DNA of 64,000 bases, taken from contig JBBSGZ010000003.1 of the NCBI GenBank assembly GCA_038253555.1, positions 1 through 64,000 on the forward strand, written 5' to 3'. The DNA comes from JALYUA01 sp038253555 (lineage in GTDB: Bacteria > Acidobacteriota > Thermoanaerobaculia > UBA5066 > Gp7-AA6). Positions 1-8,617 of the stretch are shown one piece after another; position 1 is the first letter of the stretch, and the number at the start of each line of letters is the position of its first letter. The notes below the pieces were generated by a model. The model was not told where the DNA came from. It saw nothing but the letters and a program-made list of their open reading frames with translations, and ran no database searches. Both the position numbers and the translations under genes were made by a program.

Positions 1-65
1 CGCTGCAGTGTCTACCGTTCCTCCACGGTCAGCTCCAACTCCGGAATCGGTCGGCCTCGTCGCAT
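1..65 (-). pseudogene. IS630-type transposase N-terminus with an early stop codon
   Basis: From an ATG at 65-63 with a GGGAGA ribosome site upstream, the frame reads MRRGRPIPELELTVEER. It then meets TAG at 14-12 and continues TLQR. IS630 transposases commonly begin with a peptide of this kind (basic, GRP, then a run ending in EER-E-TL). The stop therefore looks like one GAG-to-TAG change at codon 18. Only 65 bases are visible, so further damage cannot be judged. A re-start downstream or a sequencing error are alternatives. Confidence 0.55.
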
Positions 66-137
66 CGGTATCTCCCTTCTGTATACCGAAAACCCACGAG
101 GCCAATATTATGTTCCATGACTTATGACTCGGGACAC
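1..137 (-). mobile_element. Left part of an IS630-type insertion sequence, cut by the window edge
   Basis: Reading the minus strand, a short untranslated lead of about 70 bases precedes a transposase start at 65. The element appears to end at about 137, where the next two bases (138-139) are TA, the target dinucleotide typical of IS630/Tc1-mariner transposition. The rest lies outside the window, so the other end, the inverted repeat and the TA duplication cannot be checked. The family call rests on the N-terminal peptide and the TA boundary. It is an inference from recognised sequence style, not a search result. Confidence 0.55.
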
Positions 138-139
138 TA

Positions 140-422
140 GCAGGCTGCTGAAAAATGGATGCGGCCATCCTGTCCGGCCTTTCGCAGATGGCGATGAAGG
201 TGGAGCTGAGTGGAAGCGAAACTTTTCATTGTGAGGATGAGGGAGCAAGAGGTCAGGCGCAAGCGGTTGCGGCGGCGCGGCACCCTCTGGGGAGTTGCCG
301 CTCGACGGGTTCTAACGCGCCGTCCCGGCGCGGGATGCCACTGCATCGCCTTCGTCGCGGCTCCCTGCAGCCGGCGGGGCGGCGCTCGCAACGCCCCTTC
401 TCACCCTTTTTCAGCAACCCGA
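140..422. repeat. MITE-like element with terminal inverted repeats, bounded by TA
   Basis: The left end holds GGCTGCTGAAAAATGG (143-158). The right end is its imperfect complement, CCTTTTTCAGCAACC (405-419). Counting the flanks, the inverted match runs for about 22 positions with a few mismatches. A TA dinucleotide lies just outside each end (138-139 and 423-424). The 250-base interior has no convincing gene; an 84-codon minus-strand frame across it is arginine-rich and looks like a composition artefact. Size, terminal repeats and TA flanks suit a non-autonomous Tc1/IS630-type element. Together with the IS630 remnant it fills the gene-free stretch 1-485. Confidence 0.5.
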
Positions 423-485
423 TAGGGCCTCTTCGGTTCAAGACGGCCCGCGCGCGCGGCTTCTGAGCTTTCGAGAACCACCCCG

Positions 486-2090
486 GTGAGGGCCGCGCGC
501 GCGACGCTGCTCGTCGGACTTCTGCTCGTCGCCGTCTGCACCGCGGCGCCGGAGTCGGTCTCCGGGGACGCCGGCGGGCCGCGCATCGGCGAAATCCGCA
601 TCCGAGCGCTCGACGTGTATTCGCCGGAAGAGGCCGCGCGAGGCTGGCTCTACAGGACGGCGGACGCCGTCCGCTTCTCGACCTCGGAAAACGTCATCCG
701 CAAATTCCTTCTCTTCCACGAGGGCGACGTCCTGGATCCCGCGAGACTCGCCGAGACGGAACGCAACCTGCGTGCCCTTCCGTTTTTGAAGGCCGCGTCG
801 GTCCGCGCGCTCCCTCCGCGCGATGGTGTCGCGGACGTCGAGATCGTCACTCAGGATTCCTGGACCACGCAGCCGGGTCTCTCGTTCGGCGGAAAAGGCG
901 GCGTGACGACGTACGGGTTCGATCTGCAGGAAAAGGATTTTCTCGGGACGGGACGCCAGATCGCCCTCGGCTACGACAAGGGGCCGGAGCGTACGAATCG
1001 GGTCATCGATTACACGGACCCGTACCTCCTCGGCGCTTACTGGAAAGGCGACTTCGCGTATTCGTCGAATTCCGACGGCACCGAGAGCCGCGTTTTCGTC
1101 GGGCGGCCGTTCGTTTCGTTCGTCGACCGTCGCGCCGCCGACCTCCTCCTGGACCGGCTGACGTTGAACGCCCGGATCTTCGCCAATGGAGAAACGCTGT
1201 CGCGATATCGCCAGCGACACCAGGAGGTCACGGCGCACTACGGCGTGGCGCTCGAGGCCACCGACGCGAGAGCGCGCCGGCTTTTTCTCGGGTTTCGCGG
1301 ATTCGAGGACCGATTCGAGCTTCTGAAAACGAGTCCCTCCGCGGTTCTTCCCGCCGACCGGCGGTTCCGATTCGTGACACTCGGATACGAGGACGTTCAA
1401 AACGCGTACCTGAAAATGAACTACATCAATCGGGACGTGCGATACGAGGACTTCAACCTCGGTCGCAGGATCACGGCCGAAATCGGCGCGTCGCCTTCAG
1501 GCTCGCGCGGCGCCAGAACCACGGGACTCGTGCGCCTCGCCCTTTCTCAGGGTTGGCGTATAGCGGACGAAAGCTTTCTGACGGCGAGGCTCGGTTATGA
1601 AACGCGCTGGGACGGAGCGCCGGCCAACGAAATCGTCTCCGGGAGTCTTTTCTTCGCTCACAAATTCTCGGGCTCGATGCTCGAGACCTTCGTTTCGCGT
1701 CTCCTTTTTGATCGCGGGTGGAACCTCGACCGCGACGTGCAGTTCTTCGCGGACGGGCAGAACGGTCTCCGGGGATACCGGCTGTATGCCTTCGAAGGAG
1801 ACAAGCGCCTCGTCTGGAACGCGGAACAGCGTTTTTTTCTGGGTCGGGAGTTCCTGCAGCTCTTCTCCCCCGGAGCGGCGGTCTTTCTCGATACCGGGGC
1901 GGCGACGCCGGCGGGTCGGCCGCTGCGATTTCGGGACTTCAAGAGCGATGTGGGGGTCGGCCTGCGGATCGCGATCACGCGCGCGTCGACGAACAGCGTC
2001 CTGCGTTTCGACGTCGCGTACGCGCTGAACCCGGACGCCCGCGGGCGGCGGGGGTTCCTGGTCTCTTTCTCGAGCGGACAGGTTTTCTAG
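486..2090 (+). CDS. BamA/TamA-family outer-membrane protein (Omp85 superfamily)
   Basis: 534 residues from a GTG start. A signal peptide covers about residues 1-26. Residues 33-125 hold one clear POTRA domain (around FLLFHEGDVLDPARL) preceded by a partial one. From about 130 to the end the protein alternates aromatic and polar residues like a 16-strand beta-barrel. It contains GLRGYRLYAFEGDKRL, the Omp85 loop-6 (V/L)RG(F/Y) motif, and ends in phenylalanine. It is shorter than BamA (about 800 residues, five POTRAs), so it is more likely a TamA-like or single-POTRA surface-antigen protein than the essential BamA. It converges on lptFG with a 62-base gap. Confidence 0.8.
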   Translation: MRAARATLLVGLLLVAVCTAAPESVSGDAGGPRIGEIRIRALDVYSPEEAARGWLYRTADAVRFSTSENVIRKFLLFHEGDVLDPARLAETERNLRALPFLKAASVRALPPRDGVADVEIVTQDSWTTQPGLSFGGKGGVTTYGFDLQEKDFLGTGRQIALGYDKGPERTNRVIDYTDPYLLGAYWKGDFAYSSNSDGTESRVFVGRPFVSFVDRRAADLLLDRLTLNARIFANGETLSRYRQRHQEVTAHYGVALEATDARARRLFLGFRGFEDRFELLKTSPSAVLPADRRFRFVTLGYEDVQNAYLKMNYINRDVRYEDFNLGRRITAEIGASPSGSRGARTTGLVRLALSQGWRIADESFLTARLGYETRWDGAPANEIVSGSLFFAHKFSGSMLETFVSRLLFDRGWNLDRDVQFFADGQNGLRGYRLYAFEGDKRLVWNAEQRFFLGREFLQLFSPGAAVFLDTGAATPAGRPLRFRDFKSDVGVGLRIAITRASTNSVLRFDVAYALNPDARGRRGFLVSFSSGQVF

Positions 2091-2152
2091 GTCCTCCGTC
2101 GAGCCGGCGCGCCTCACCGGCGAGGAGACGACGCCCGAGCGATGGCGGGCTC

Positions 2153-4444
2153 TCAGGTCCGAAGGCGCAGCAGCAGCCACGTCGCGGCGATCGCGGCGAG
2201 CACCGCGGGCGACCAAGCGGCGAGGACGGCCGGGAGCGCGCCGACCTCTCCCACCTTCGTGAAAAAAGCGCCCGCGATCAGGAACACCATCCCGAGCCCC
2301 AGGCCCACGCCGATTCCGGCGAGCGTGCCTTTTTTGCCGATCCGGAAGGCGAACGGAACGGCGAGGAGCGCCAGCAGGGGAATCAGCAGGGGAGTCGAGA
2401 GCTTGGCGTGGAGCGCGGTGTCTAAGACACTCGTCGGATAGCCGCTCGCTCTCAACCGCCGCGCGTAGCGCTGCAGCTCGCGAAACCGCATCTCGTCGGC
2501 GCCCCGGCGATCGCGCGTGAAGGTCTTCGGCGGATCTCCGCCGACGCGCTCCTCGAGATACGTGCGGTAGGAGGCCTCGGATGAGATCCCGAAGGTGCGG
2601 CTCCAGCCCTGGCGCAAGACCCACAGCCTGCCGTCCCACGCCGCTTCCCGAGCCGAGTCGCGCCGCGTGACCTCGAAGCTGTCGGAGAACTGAAACACGC
2701 TGGGCGAGAGGAGGATGCCCTTTTCCGGGTCGGTGGCGTCCTGGTGCCATATCGCGCGGCCGGGCCCGTAGTGCCATCGCCGTTCGGTCGGGGTCGACAG
2801 CCCGTAATCCACGGGCCGGCCATAAATGATGTTCTTGTATTGGGCCTGTTTCCGCTGAGCCGCCGGGACGATGTACTCGCCCGCCGCGAACGCCAGACCC
2901 GCCGCGAGCACGGCCAGGACAACGATTGGAGCGCCGAGACGATGCAGCGACACGCCGTTTGCGCGAAAAGCCGTGTCCTCGTTGTTGCGCGACAGAATGC
3001 CGAGCGCGATCAGAGTGGAGAGGAGGATTCCGAACGGGGCGATCTGCAGCGAGATCGTCAGGAGAAAATTGCGGTAGTACCCGAGGATGACGTCCGCGCT
3101 GGGTCGGTTCTTCGCGATCTTGTCGATGTGCTCGGCGTAGTCGACGATGACCGCGAGCAGAAGCACCGATGCGGCGACTAAGAAGAACACGGAAAGAAAC
3201 CGGCCCAGAACGTACCGGTCGAGAAGGGTGGGGAAGCGCAGGAGACCCGACAGGGCGGACCGGCGCGCCGGTTCCGGGCGCGCCACTTCCGGTTTCTCTC
3301 CGGCGGCTCGCGGCCGCCGCAGAAATCCCCAGCGTCCCCGTTCCCGGCCCCCGCGCACCATGGCGGCTCCGCCGAGACAGAGAAGGACGACGTTGGGAAG
3401 CCAGATCGCGACCCCTGGAGAAAGCCGCCCTTCCTGCGCCCAGGTCTCCCCGCTCGAGAGCAGCACGTAGTAAAGCACGATCAATGCGAGCGACAGGGCG
3501 AAGCCGCTGCCCCTGCCTCCCCGCCGGGAGGTCTCCGCGAGCGGAATGCCCACGATCGCGAAGGCGAGACACGCGAACGGAATGGAGAGCTTTTTGTGGA
3601 TCTCGACCCAGGCCAGGCGGTACTGCTCGGGAGGGAGCTTTGAGCCCTCCCGGACGGTTGCCAGAAGCTCCGACAGCGATTGCGAGCGGAGGGCCTTGTC
3701 AAACGAAACCTGCGTGGAGACGGGATTGCCGACGTCGCCCGCAAGCAGGATTCGCTGCGTTTCGTTGCGGTTGGTGCGGTAACGGGAAGGGTCCGCGGGG
3801 TTGAAATCGTGCAGAGTGGAAGAGACGAGGTCGAGCCAGAGATGGTCGCCTTCGAGGTTCAAGGTCCCTCTGCGGGCGACGATGATCTGCTGCGATTTCT
3901 CCTCTTCTCCGATCTGAAGAAACACTCCCTCGAGCGAACGCCCGTCGGGAGAGGTCCGGTCGAAGAAGAGCGTCAGGCCCGGCCGGACTTCGCGGAAGGT
4001 CCGCGGCTGTACGACGTTGACGACCGACGTGGCCGCTACGCGGGCCAGGTTCCGGGTGAGGGTGTCGTTCGCCCTGGGGAGGACCACATTGTAAAAGACG
4101 AAGACGACCCCGGCCAGGACAAACGCCGCCGTCAGGGCCGGCCGGGCGATCGCTCCGGGGCCGGCCCCGCAGGCCCGAAGCGCGACAATTTCGGAATCTC
4201 CGGAAAGCCGTCCGATGCCGATCAAGACGCCGAGGAGAAACGCCATGGGAAGCGTCAGCACGATGATCCAGGGCAGAGACAGAACCACGAGCCACAGAAC
4301 CTCGGGCAAGGTGGCGCTGCGCCGGACGAAAAAGTCCGCCAGGAAATAGATCGTCCGCACCAGAAGGATGAACGTGTATGCCGAGAAACCCAGAAGAAAC
4401 GGGGGCCAGATCTCGCGCAGTACCGACCGGGAGATGAGGCGCAT
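2153..4444 (-). CDS. lptFG: Fused LptF-LptG lipopolysaccharide export permease
   Basis: 763 residues from ATG at 4444; translation-like sequence upstream of this ATG is arginine- and proline-rich and unlike the family. Residues 1 to about 365 form one complete YjgP/YjgQ permease: a membrane start near LREIWPPFLLGFSAYTFI, a periplasmic jelly-roll and C-terminal helices. After a charged linker (about 365-400) a second permease follows, beginning near LLDRYVLGRFLSVFFL. LptF and LptG are separate proteins of about 360 residues in Escherichia coli and form the membrane channel powered by LptB. Here one chain would supply both halves. The gene is the last of the long minus-strand run, separated from parB by a structured 600-base gap. 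Confidence 0.88.
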   Translation of the reverse strand: MRLISRSVLREIWPPFLLGFSAYTFILLVRTIYFLADFFVRRSATLPEVLWLVVLSLPWIIVLTLPMAFLLGVLIGIGRLSGDSEIVALRACGAGPGAIARPALTAAFVLAGVVFVFYNVVLPRANDTLTRNLARVAATSVVNVVQPRTFREVRPGLTLFFDRTSPDGRSLEGVFLQIGEEEKSQQIIVARRGTLNLEGDHLWLDLVSSTLHDFNPADPSRYRTNRNETQRILLAGDVGNPVSTQVSFDKALRSQSLSELLATVREGSKLPPEQYRLAWVEIHKKLSIPFACLAFAIVGIPLAETSRRGGRGSGFALSLALIVLYYVLLSSGETWAQEGRLSPGVAIWLPNVVLLCLGGAAMVRGGRERGRWGFLRRPRAAGEKPEVARPEPARRSALSGLLRFPTLLDRYVLGRFLSVFFLVAASVLLLAVIVDYAEHIDKIAKNRPSADVILGYYRNFLLTISLQIAPFGILLSTLIALGILSRNNEDTAFRANGVSLHRLGAPIVVLAVLAAGLAFAAGEYIVPAAQRKQAQYKNIIYGRPVDYGLSTPTERRWHYGPGRAIWHQDATDPEKGILLSPSVFQFSDSFEVTRRDSAREAAWDGRLWVLRQGWSRTFGISSEASYRTYLEERVGGDPPKTFTRDRRGADEMRFRELQRYARRLRASGYPTSVLDTALHAKLSTPLLIPLLALLAVPFAFRIGKKGTLAGIGVGLGLGMVFLIAGAFFTKVGEVGALPAVLAAWSPAVLAAIAATWLLLRLRT

Positions 4445-5052
4445 TGTGGAACAAGTTATCAGGAGGTGTGGGAGGGGGCGAGCGGGGCGGGGCGGGGTCA
4501 AGGGCGAACGGCGAAGGGCGAAAGGCGGTTGCGGTTGGGAGCCGGGGCGGATGGGGTGCTGGGTATGGTCGGCGACCGCCCGAGGCCCGACATCCCGGGG
4601 TCTGCAAGATCGCCGGCAGGGTGAATTCGGCGGGTTATCGGGGGAAGGTTCCGGATTCTGTGAAGTCCCGCCGGGTCGGCGAGAAGCCACACCGGTGCGC
4701 GCCAGATTCGTCTCGGACCCGCCCAGCGCTGCCGGACTTCACAGAGTCCGGGGACATTATGCAAAATCGCCCGGCAGGGTGGCTTCTTGAGGCGAACCTG
4801 GCCAGGAACCCGATCTCGGCGCTCAAGCCTCGAACGGCTGGCGATTTTACATAATGTATCTTATCGGACTCTGGACTGGGGCGCGGGGGCCTCCCGGCGC
4901 CCGGGTCATGCCTGGCCTTGTCGCCCCGGTTGAGCCGTTCGCCGACGTCCGCTCAAGGGGTCTTTCCGCCAAATGGGTTTCGGCGTGGCGTCGAAAGGCG
5001 CGTTCCCCGTGTCCGAGCGTCTTGATGAATCCGCCGCTTCTCGACAGTCGCG
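4445..5052. other. 608-base gene-free stretch between parB and lptFG
   Basis: No frame here has a recognisable start or protein-like composition. The stretch breaks an otherwise tightly packed minus-strand operon. Positions 4603-4858 hold two nested inverted repeats (listed separately). Positions 4859-5052 show no repeat or gene I can support. The 20-30 bases before the lptFG start have no Shine-Dalgarno match, so lptFG may start on a short-leader transcript from a promoter in this region. That is inference. Confidence 0.5.
4603..4858. repeat. Tandem long-hairpin element with an internal direct repeat
   Basis: Hairpin A pairs 4651-4672 (CCGGATTCTGTGAAGTCC and following) with 4730-4750, around a spacer of about 57 bases. 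Hairpin B pairs 4754-4771 (ACATTATGCAAAATCGCC) with 4840-4857, with one mismatch in 18 positions and a loop of about 68 bases that has further internal pairing. A direct copy of the left arm of B (TGCAAGATCGCC then GGCAGGGTG) lies at about 4605-4622. The pattern suits a degenerate mobile element or a palindromic intergenic repeat. An RNA-level attenuator between parB and lptFG is another possibility. No reading frame or T-tract is present. Confidence 0.55.
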
Positions 5053-5910
5053 TCAGTGCGTGGGCTTCGGATCTTCCAATTTGATCTCGCCGCTCTCGAG
5101 CTGCTCGATGATGTCGCGCAGCGTTTCGATCAGTTCGCTCTTCTCCACTGTAGATTTCTGAAAAGAGAGATTGAGTTTGAACGGCGCTCCCTCGGGTTTG
5201 TAGACGAAGGAAAATCGCGGAGCTCTTTCCGGCAGAGGCGCCCCCTCTTTTTTCTGCGCGCGCAGATCGTCTCGCGTAGATCCCGATGCGACGGCTTCGA
5301 TGGCGTCGCGCATTTTTTCCGGATCGTCCAGTCGCGCGATCTGTAAAAGGACGGAACGCGCCGTGATGTCGGCGCGCCGACATTCATCACGGAGGTCTTC
5401 AGGGATTGAGAGGAGCGTCATCGCTTCCGTCACCGATACGCGCGACTTGCCGACCGAATCGGCGATTTGCTGCTGCGTGTAGCCGTGCTTCGCGGCGAGA
5501 GACGAGTACCCTTCCGCCTCCTCAAAAGCATGAAGATCGCGACGGTGAAGATTCTCGATCAAAGCGATTTCGACGACCTCGTTTTCCGGAACGTCGAGCT
5601 CGATGCATGGGACTTCCGTCAGGCCCGCTTCCATCGCCGCGCGGAATCTCCTCTCCCCCGCGATGATTCGGAACCTTCCGTCCGCGATCGGCTTGACGAG
5701 GAGGGGCTCGAGGACGCCCCTCGCTTCGATCGATCGTCGCAGCTCGGTCAAATCTCCGACGTTCGTGCGCGGCTGCTCCGGATTGGTTTCGATCTCTTCC
5801 ATCGAGATCCATCGCCCGAGCGAGCCCCCGAATCGCGATGACAGCGATTCGACGAAATGAGAGTCGTGCTGCATCCGCGCCTCCACCGGGAGTCCTCTTC
5901 TCTTAGACAC
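5053..5910 (-). CDS. parB: ParB-type chromosome partition protein
   Basis: 285 residues. The N-terminal ParB/Sulfiredoxin CTP-binding domain contains GERRFRA (residues 85-91) and, further on, ENLHRRDLHAFEEAEGY, matching the family ENxxRxxLxxxEEA box. A helix-turn-helix follows (YTQQQIADSVGKSRVSVTEA). The C-terminus is short and charged. ParB clamps spread from parS sites and stimulate ParA. The start overlaps the end of parA by 8 bases, as in classic parAB pairs. No canonical parS (TGTTTCACGTGAAACA) was seen in the window. The flanking genes are not the usual gidB/gidA origin genes. Confidence 0.9.
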   Translation of the reverse strand: MSKRRGLPVEARMQHDSHFVESLSSRFGGSLGRWISMEEIETNPEQPRTNVGDLTELRRSIEARGVLEPLLVKPIADGRFRIIAGERRFRAAMEAGLTEVPCIELDVPENEVVEIALIENLHRRDLHAFEEAEGYSSLAAKHGYTQQQIADSVGKSRVSVTEAMTLLSIPEDLRDECRRADITARSVLLQIARLDDPEKMRDAIEAVASGSTRDDLRAQKKEGAPLPERAPRFSFVYKPEGAPFKLNLSFQKSTVEKSELIETLRDIIEQLESGEIKLEDPKPTH

Positions 5911-6658
5911 GGGACAGCACCTCCTCGGAAAGGGAGTAATACTCCGCCGCCCCGCTCGAGCGCGGCGCGAAAGTAAAGATCGATTCTCGATGCGCCGGAC
6001 TCTCTTCCAAACGCACGCTTTTTGAAATGGTGGTTTTGAAGACCTTGTCGCCGAAGACGGTCGCGATCTGCTCGTAGACGTCTTTTCCGATGACCGTGCG
6101 GCGGTCGTGCAACGTGACCACGACGCCGAGAATTCGCAGCGTCGGGTTCGGCCGGGCTTTGATCTTCTCTATGGTTTCGAGCAGATCGTCCGTCCCTTCC
6201 AGGGCGAAGTATGAGGACTGAATCGGGATCAGGATGTGGGAAGACGCGACCATCGCATTTACCGTGATCATCCCCAGAGTGGGAGGGGTGTCGATCAGGA
6301 TCGCGTCGTAGTCGCTTCTTGCTCCGTCGATTTTGTCACGCAGGCGGAAGTGCCCGTCGATCTCTCCCAGGAGCTTCGACTCGATTTTGGCCAGCGCAAT
6401 GCGCGCCGGGGCGATGTCCAGATTGGGGACCTCGGACTTGCGGACCACGTCCTGGAGCGAAACGGTGGATTCCGTGAGCACATCGAACATTGACTTGTCG
6501 ACAGTCCGCCGGTCGACGTACGACATGGTGCTGTTCGCCTGAGGATCCAGGTCGATGAGCAGGGTGCGCATCCCCTTGGAGGCGAGTGCGGCGGCGAGGT
6601 TGATGGCCGTGGTTGTCTTGCCGACGCCACCCTTTTGATTCGTGACGGAGATGATCAC
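5903..6658 (-). CDS. parA: ParA-type partition ATPase
   Basis: 251 residues from a GTG start. A deviant Walker A, KGGVGKTT, lies at residues 9-16, and LLIDLDPQANST and ILIDTPPTLG form the A' and Walker B regions. There is no N-terminal extension with a DNA-binding domain, so this is a chromosomal (type Ib/Soj-like) ParA. ATP-bound dimers coat the nucleoid and are released by ParB, which moves parS loci apart. It is translationally coupled to parB downstream. An 88-base gap separates it from the DUF151 gene upstream. Confidence 0.92.
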   Translation of the reverse strand: MIISVTNQKGGVGKTTTAINLAAALASKGMRTLLIDLDPQANSTMSYVDRRTVDKSMFDVLTESTVSLQDVVRKSEVPNLDIAPARIALAKIESKLLGEIDGHFRLRDKIDGARSDYDAILIDTPPTLGMITVNAMVASSHILIPIQSSYFALEGTDDLLETIEKIKARPNPTLRILGVVVTLHDRRTVIGKDVYEQIATVFGDKVFKTTISKSVRLEESPAHRESIFTFAPRSSGAAEYYSLSEEVLSRV

Positions 6659-6746
6659 CGGGGAAGAAAGTATCAGTTCTCAGTTTCGAGTTCGCGATGT
6701 TTGTCCGCCGAAGCGGGGCGCCCTTAAAAAAAGACACGGATGCGGA

Positions 6747-7226
6747 TCACATCCGGTATTTGCCGAGGTCCTCCGGATTCACTTCTTCCAGCCACTTCTT
6801 CAGCTTCTCGGGATCCGAGGCCCCCTCGGCACGGATCGTCTTGCTGCGCTCTAAGACGTCTTCTTCCACGAAGATCTCCGCCTGCGCGCGCAGCGCCAGA
6901 GCGATCGCGTCACTCGGGCGGCTGTCAACCGTCCACCGCTCTTCGCCTCGGGAGAGATGAAGGCGGGCAAAAAACGTGTTCTCTTTGAGCTCGTTGACCA
7001 CGATCCGATCCACGTGTACTCCGAGCGTAGCGAGGACATTGTGGAGAAGATCGTGGGTCATAGGGCGCGGCGCCTGGATCTTCTCCATCTCGATGGCGAT
7101 CGCGTTGGCCTCGAAAATCCCCACCCAGATCGGCAGGAATGCCCCGTCGTTCTGGTCCCGAAGAATGACCACCGGCATGTTGCTCACCGGGTCCATCAGA
7201 AGGCCTTTGATCTCCATTTTCACCAT
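6747..7226 (-). CDS. Bifunctional nuclease family protein (DUF151)
   Basis: 159 residues with the full DUF151 core: an N-terminal strand set (MVKMEIKGLLMDPVSNMPVV), GAFLPIWVGIFEANAIAIEM, RPMTHDLLHNVL, and the family hallmark DSRPSDAIALALR. The family includes plant bifunctional nucleases and bacterial proteins of unclear role, often near tRNA-modification genes. The start overlaps the end of miaB by 7 bases. Of the two nearby methionines (residues 1 and 4) the first was kept. Confidence 0.85.
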   Translation of the reverse strand: MVKMEIKGLLMDPVSNMPVVILRDQNDGAFLPIWVGIFEANAIAIEMEKIQAPRPMTHDLLHNVLATLGVHVDRIVVNELKENTFFARLHLSRGEERWTVDSRPSDAIALALRAQAEIFVEEDVLERSKTIRAEGASDPEKLKKWLEEVNPEDLGKYRM

Positions 7227-8617
7227 GGGTGCTCCTCCGGGAGACCGACCGAGGGCGTTCGTAACGGGATCCGGGCGATCAGGGAGTTGGGCAATCCCCG
7301 GACGATCTCCACGTCGACGTAGCTTCCGGGGGCCGCGGCTCCGTCGCCGTTTTCGATGTGGACCACGCGGTTGCAGGCGGTTCGCCCCCGCAGGAGACCT
7401 TTGCGGTCGAGGTTCTCCACAAGGACCTCGAACCGCTGGCCGACCAGGCTGCCATTGATCTCCGCCTGAATCTGCTCCTGAAGAGCGAGGAGCCGGGCCA
7501 GTCTTTCCCCCGCGACTTCCCCGGGTATTTCCTGCTCACTCCCCCACCGCGCGGACGCGGTCCCAGGACGCGGCGAGTATCGGAACGCAAACACGTGGGC
7601 AAAGCGCGCCTCGCGCATCAGGGAGAGCGTGGCGTCAAAGTCTTCTTCCGTCTCTCCCGGGAAGCCCACGATGAAGTCCGAGGAGAGAGCGATTTCCGGC
7701 ACGGCCCGTCGGAAACGTTCGATCGTCGCCATGTACCCGGCCCTGTCGTACCGCCGCTTCATCCGATAGAGAATCCGGTCCGATCCGGACTGCGCGGGGA
7801 GGTGAAGGTACGGAGCGACGGGGATTCCCGCCGCCATGGCCTCTACTAAAGAGTCGTCCACGAGGCTCGGGTGCGACGTAATGAAACGCAGACGCCGCAG
7901 ACCCGGCACCCGGGCGGCCCTGCGCAGAAGCTCTCCCAGGCCGAACTTCTCGTCAGGATCCAGGTACGCGTTGACGGTCTGTCCGAGGAGCATGACCTCT
8001 CCGTGGCCGCCTTCGACGAGGGAGCGCACCTCGGCTAAGATCTCCGCCCCGCGCCGACTGCGTTCCCGGCCCCGGGTAAATGGCACGATGCAGAAAGTGC
8101 AGAACTGATCGCAGCCCTCGATAACGGTCACGAACGACTGAAAGGGCGAGCCGCGCCGGATCTGATCGAACCGATAAACCGGAGAATCCGTTGGGAGGTC
8201 CGTCGCCAGGATCCGGCGCCGCTCGCGGCGGATCTCCTCCACGATTTCTCCCGCGCGTTCGATCTGTCCGGTGCCGAGAACGAAGTCGACGAAGGGCGCG
8301 CGCTCCAAGATCTCGTCCTTTTCGACCTGGGCGACGCAGCCCGTGACGCCGATCACCATCTCGGGATGCTCGCGTTTCCGGCGGGCCAGGACACCCAGAG
8401 CGCTGTAGACCTTGGCCTCCGCCTTTTCGCGTACCGCGCAGGTGTTCAAGAGCACGATGTCGGCATCCTCGTGATCGCCGGCGGGGAGATACCCCCGCCC
8501 GTCGAGCTGTCCGGACATCCGTTCGCCGTCCAGGACATTCATCTGGCAGCCCCAGGTTTCCACCCTGTACGTGCCGTAACAAGCTGATTTTGAACCGTTT
8601 ATTACCACAGAACTCAT
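7220..8617 (-). CDS. miaB: tRNA-2-methylthio-N6-dimethylallyladenosine synthase MiaB
   Basis: 465 residues. It is a radical-SAM methylthiotransferase that adds a methylthio group to i6A37 of tRNA. Three cysteines of the N-terminal MTTase domain are visible (C24 in GCQMN, C60 in LLNTC, C94 in VTGC), and the SAM cluster motif is CDQFCTFC (C169, C173, C176). A TRAM domain follows at the C-terminus (about 390-450). ATG at 8617 overlaps the stop of the gene before it by four bases. Sequence upstream of this start is not family-like. The GCQMN and CDQFCTFC forms favour MiaB over MtaB or RimO. Confidence 0.93.
   Translation of the reverse strand: MSSVVINGSKSACYGTYRVETWGCQMNVLDGERMSGQLDGRGYLPAGDHEDADIVLLNTCAVREKAEAKVYSALGVLARRKREHPEMVIGVTGCVAQVEKDEILERAPFVDFVLGTGQIERAGEIVEEIRRERRRILATDLPTDSPVYRFDQIRRGSPFQSFVTVIEGCDQFCTFCIVPFTRGRERSRRGAEILAEVRSLVEGGHGEVMLLGQTVNAYLDPDEKFGLGELLRRAARVPGLRRLRFITSHPSLVDDSLVEAMAAGIPVAPYLHLPAQSGSDRILYRMKRRYDRAGYMATIERFRRAVPEIALSSDFIVGFPGETEEDFDATLSLMREARFAHVFAFRYSPRPGTASARWGSEQEIPGEVAGERLARLLALQEQIQAEINGSLVGQRFEVLVENLDRKGLLRGRTACNRVVHIENGDGAAAPGSYVDVEIVRGLPNSLIARIPLRTPSVGLPEEHPW

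Noticed and set aside
137..391. An 84-codon minus-strand frame in the MITE-like element
   Set aside because: Arg-rich, no ribosome site, and ends at the element terminal repeat; better explained as repeat sequence.
1497..3572. A 691-codon minus-strand frame overlapping the Omp85 gene and lptFG
   Set aside because: Out of frame with lptFG and antisense to a clear beta-barrel gene; no family motif.
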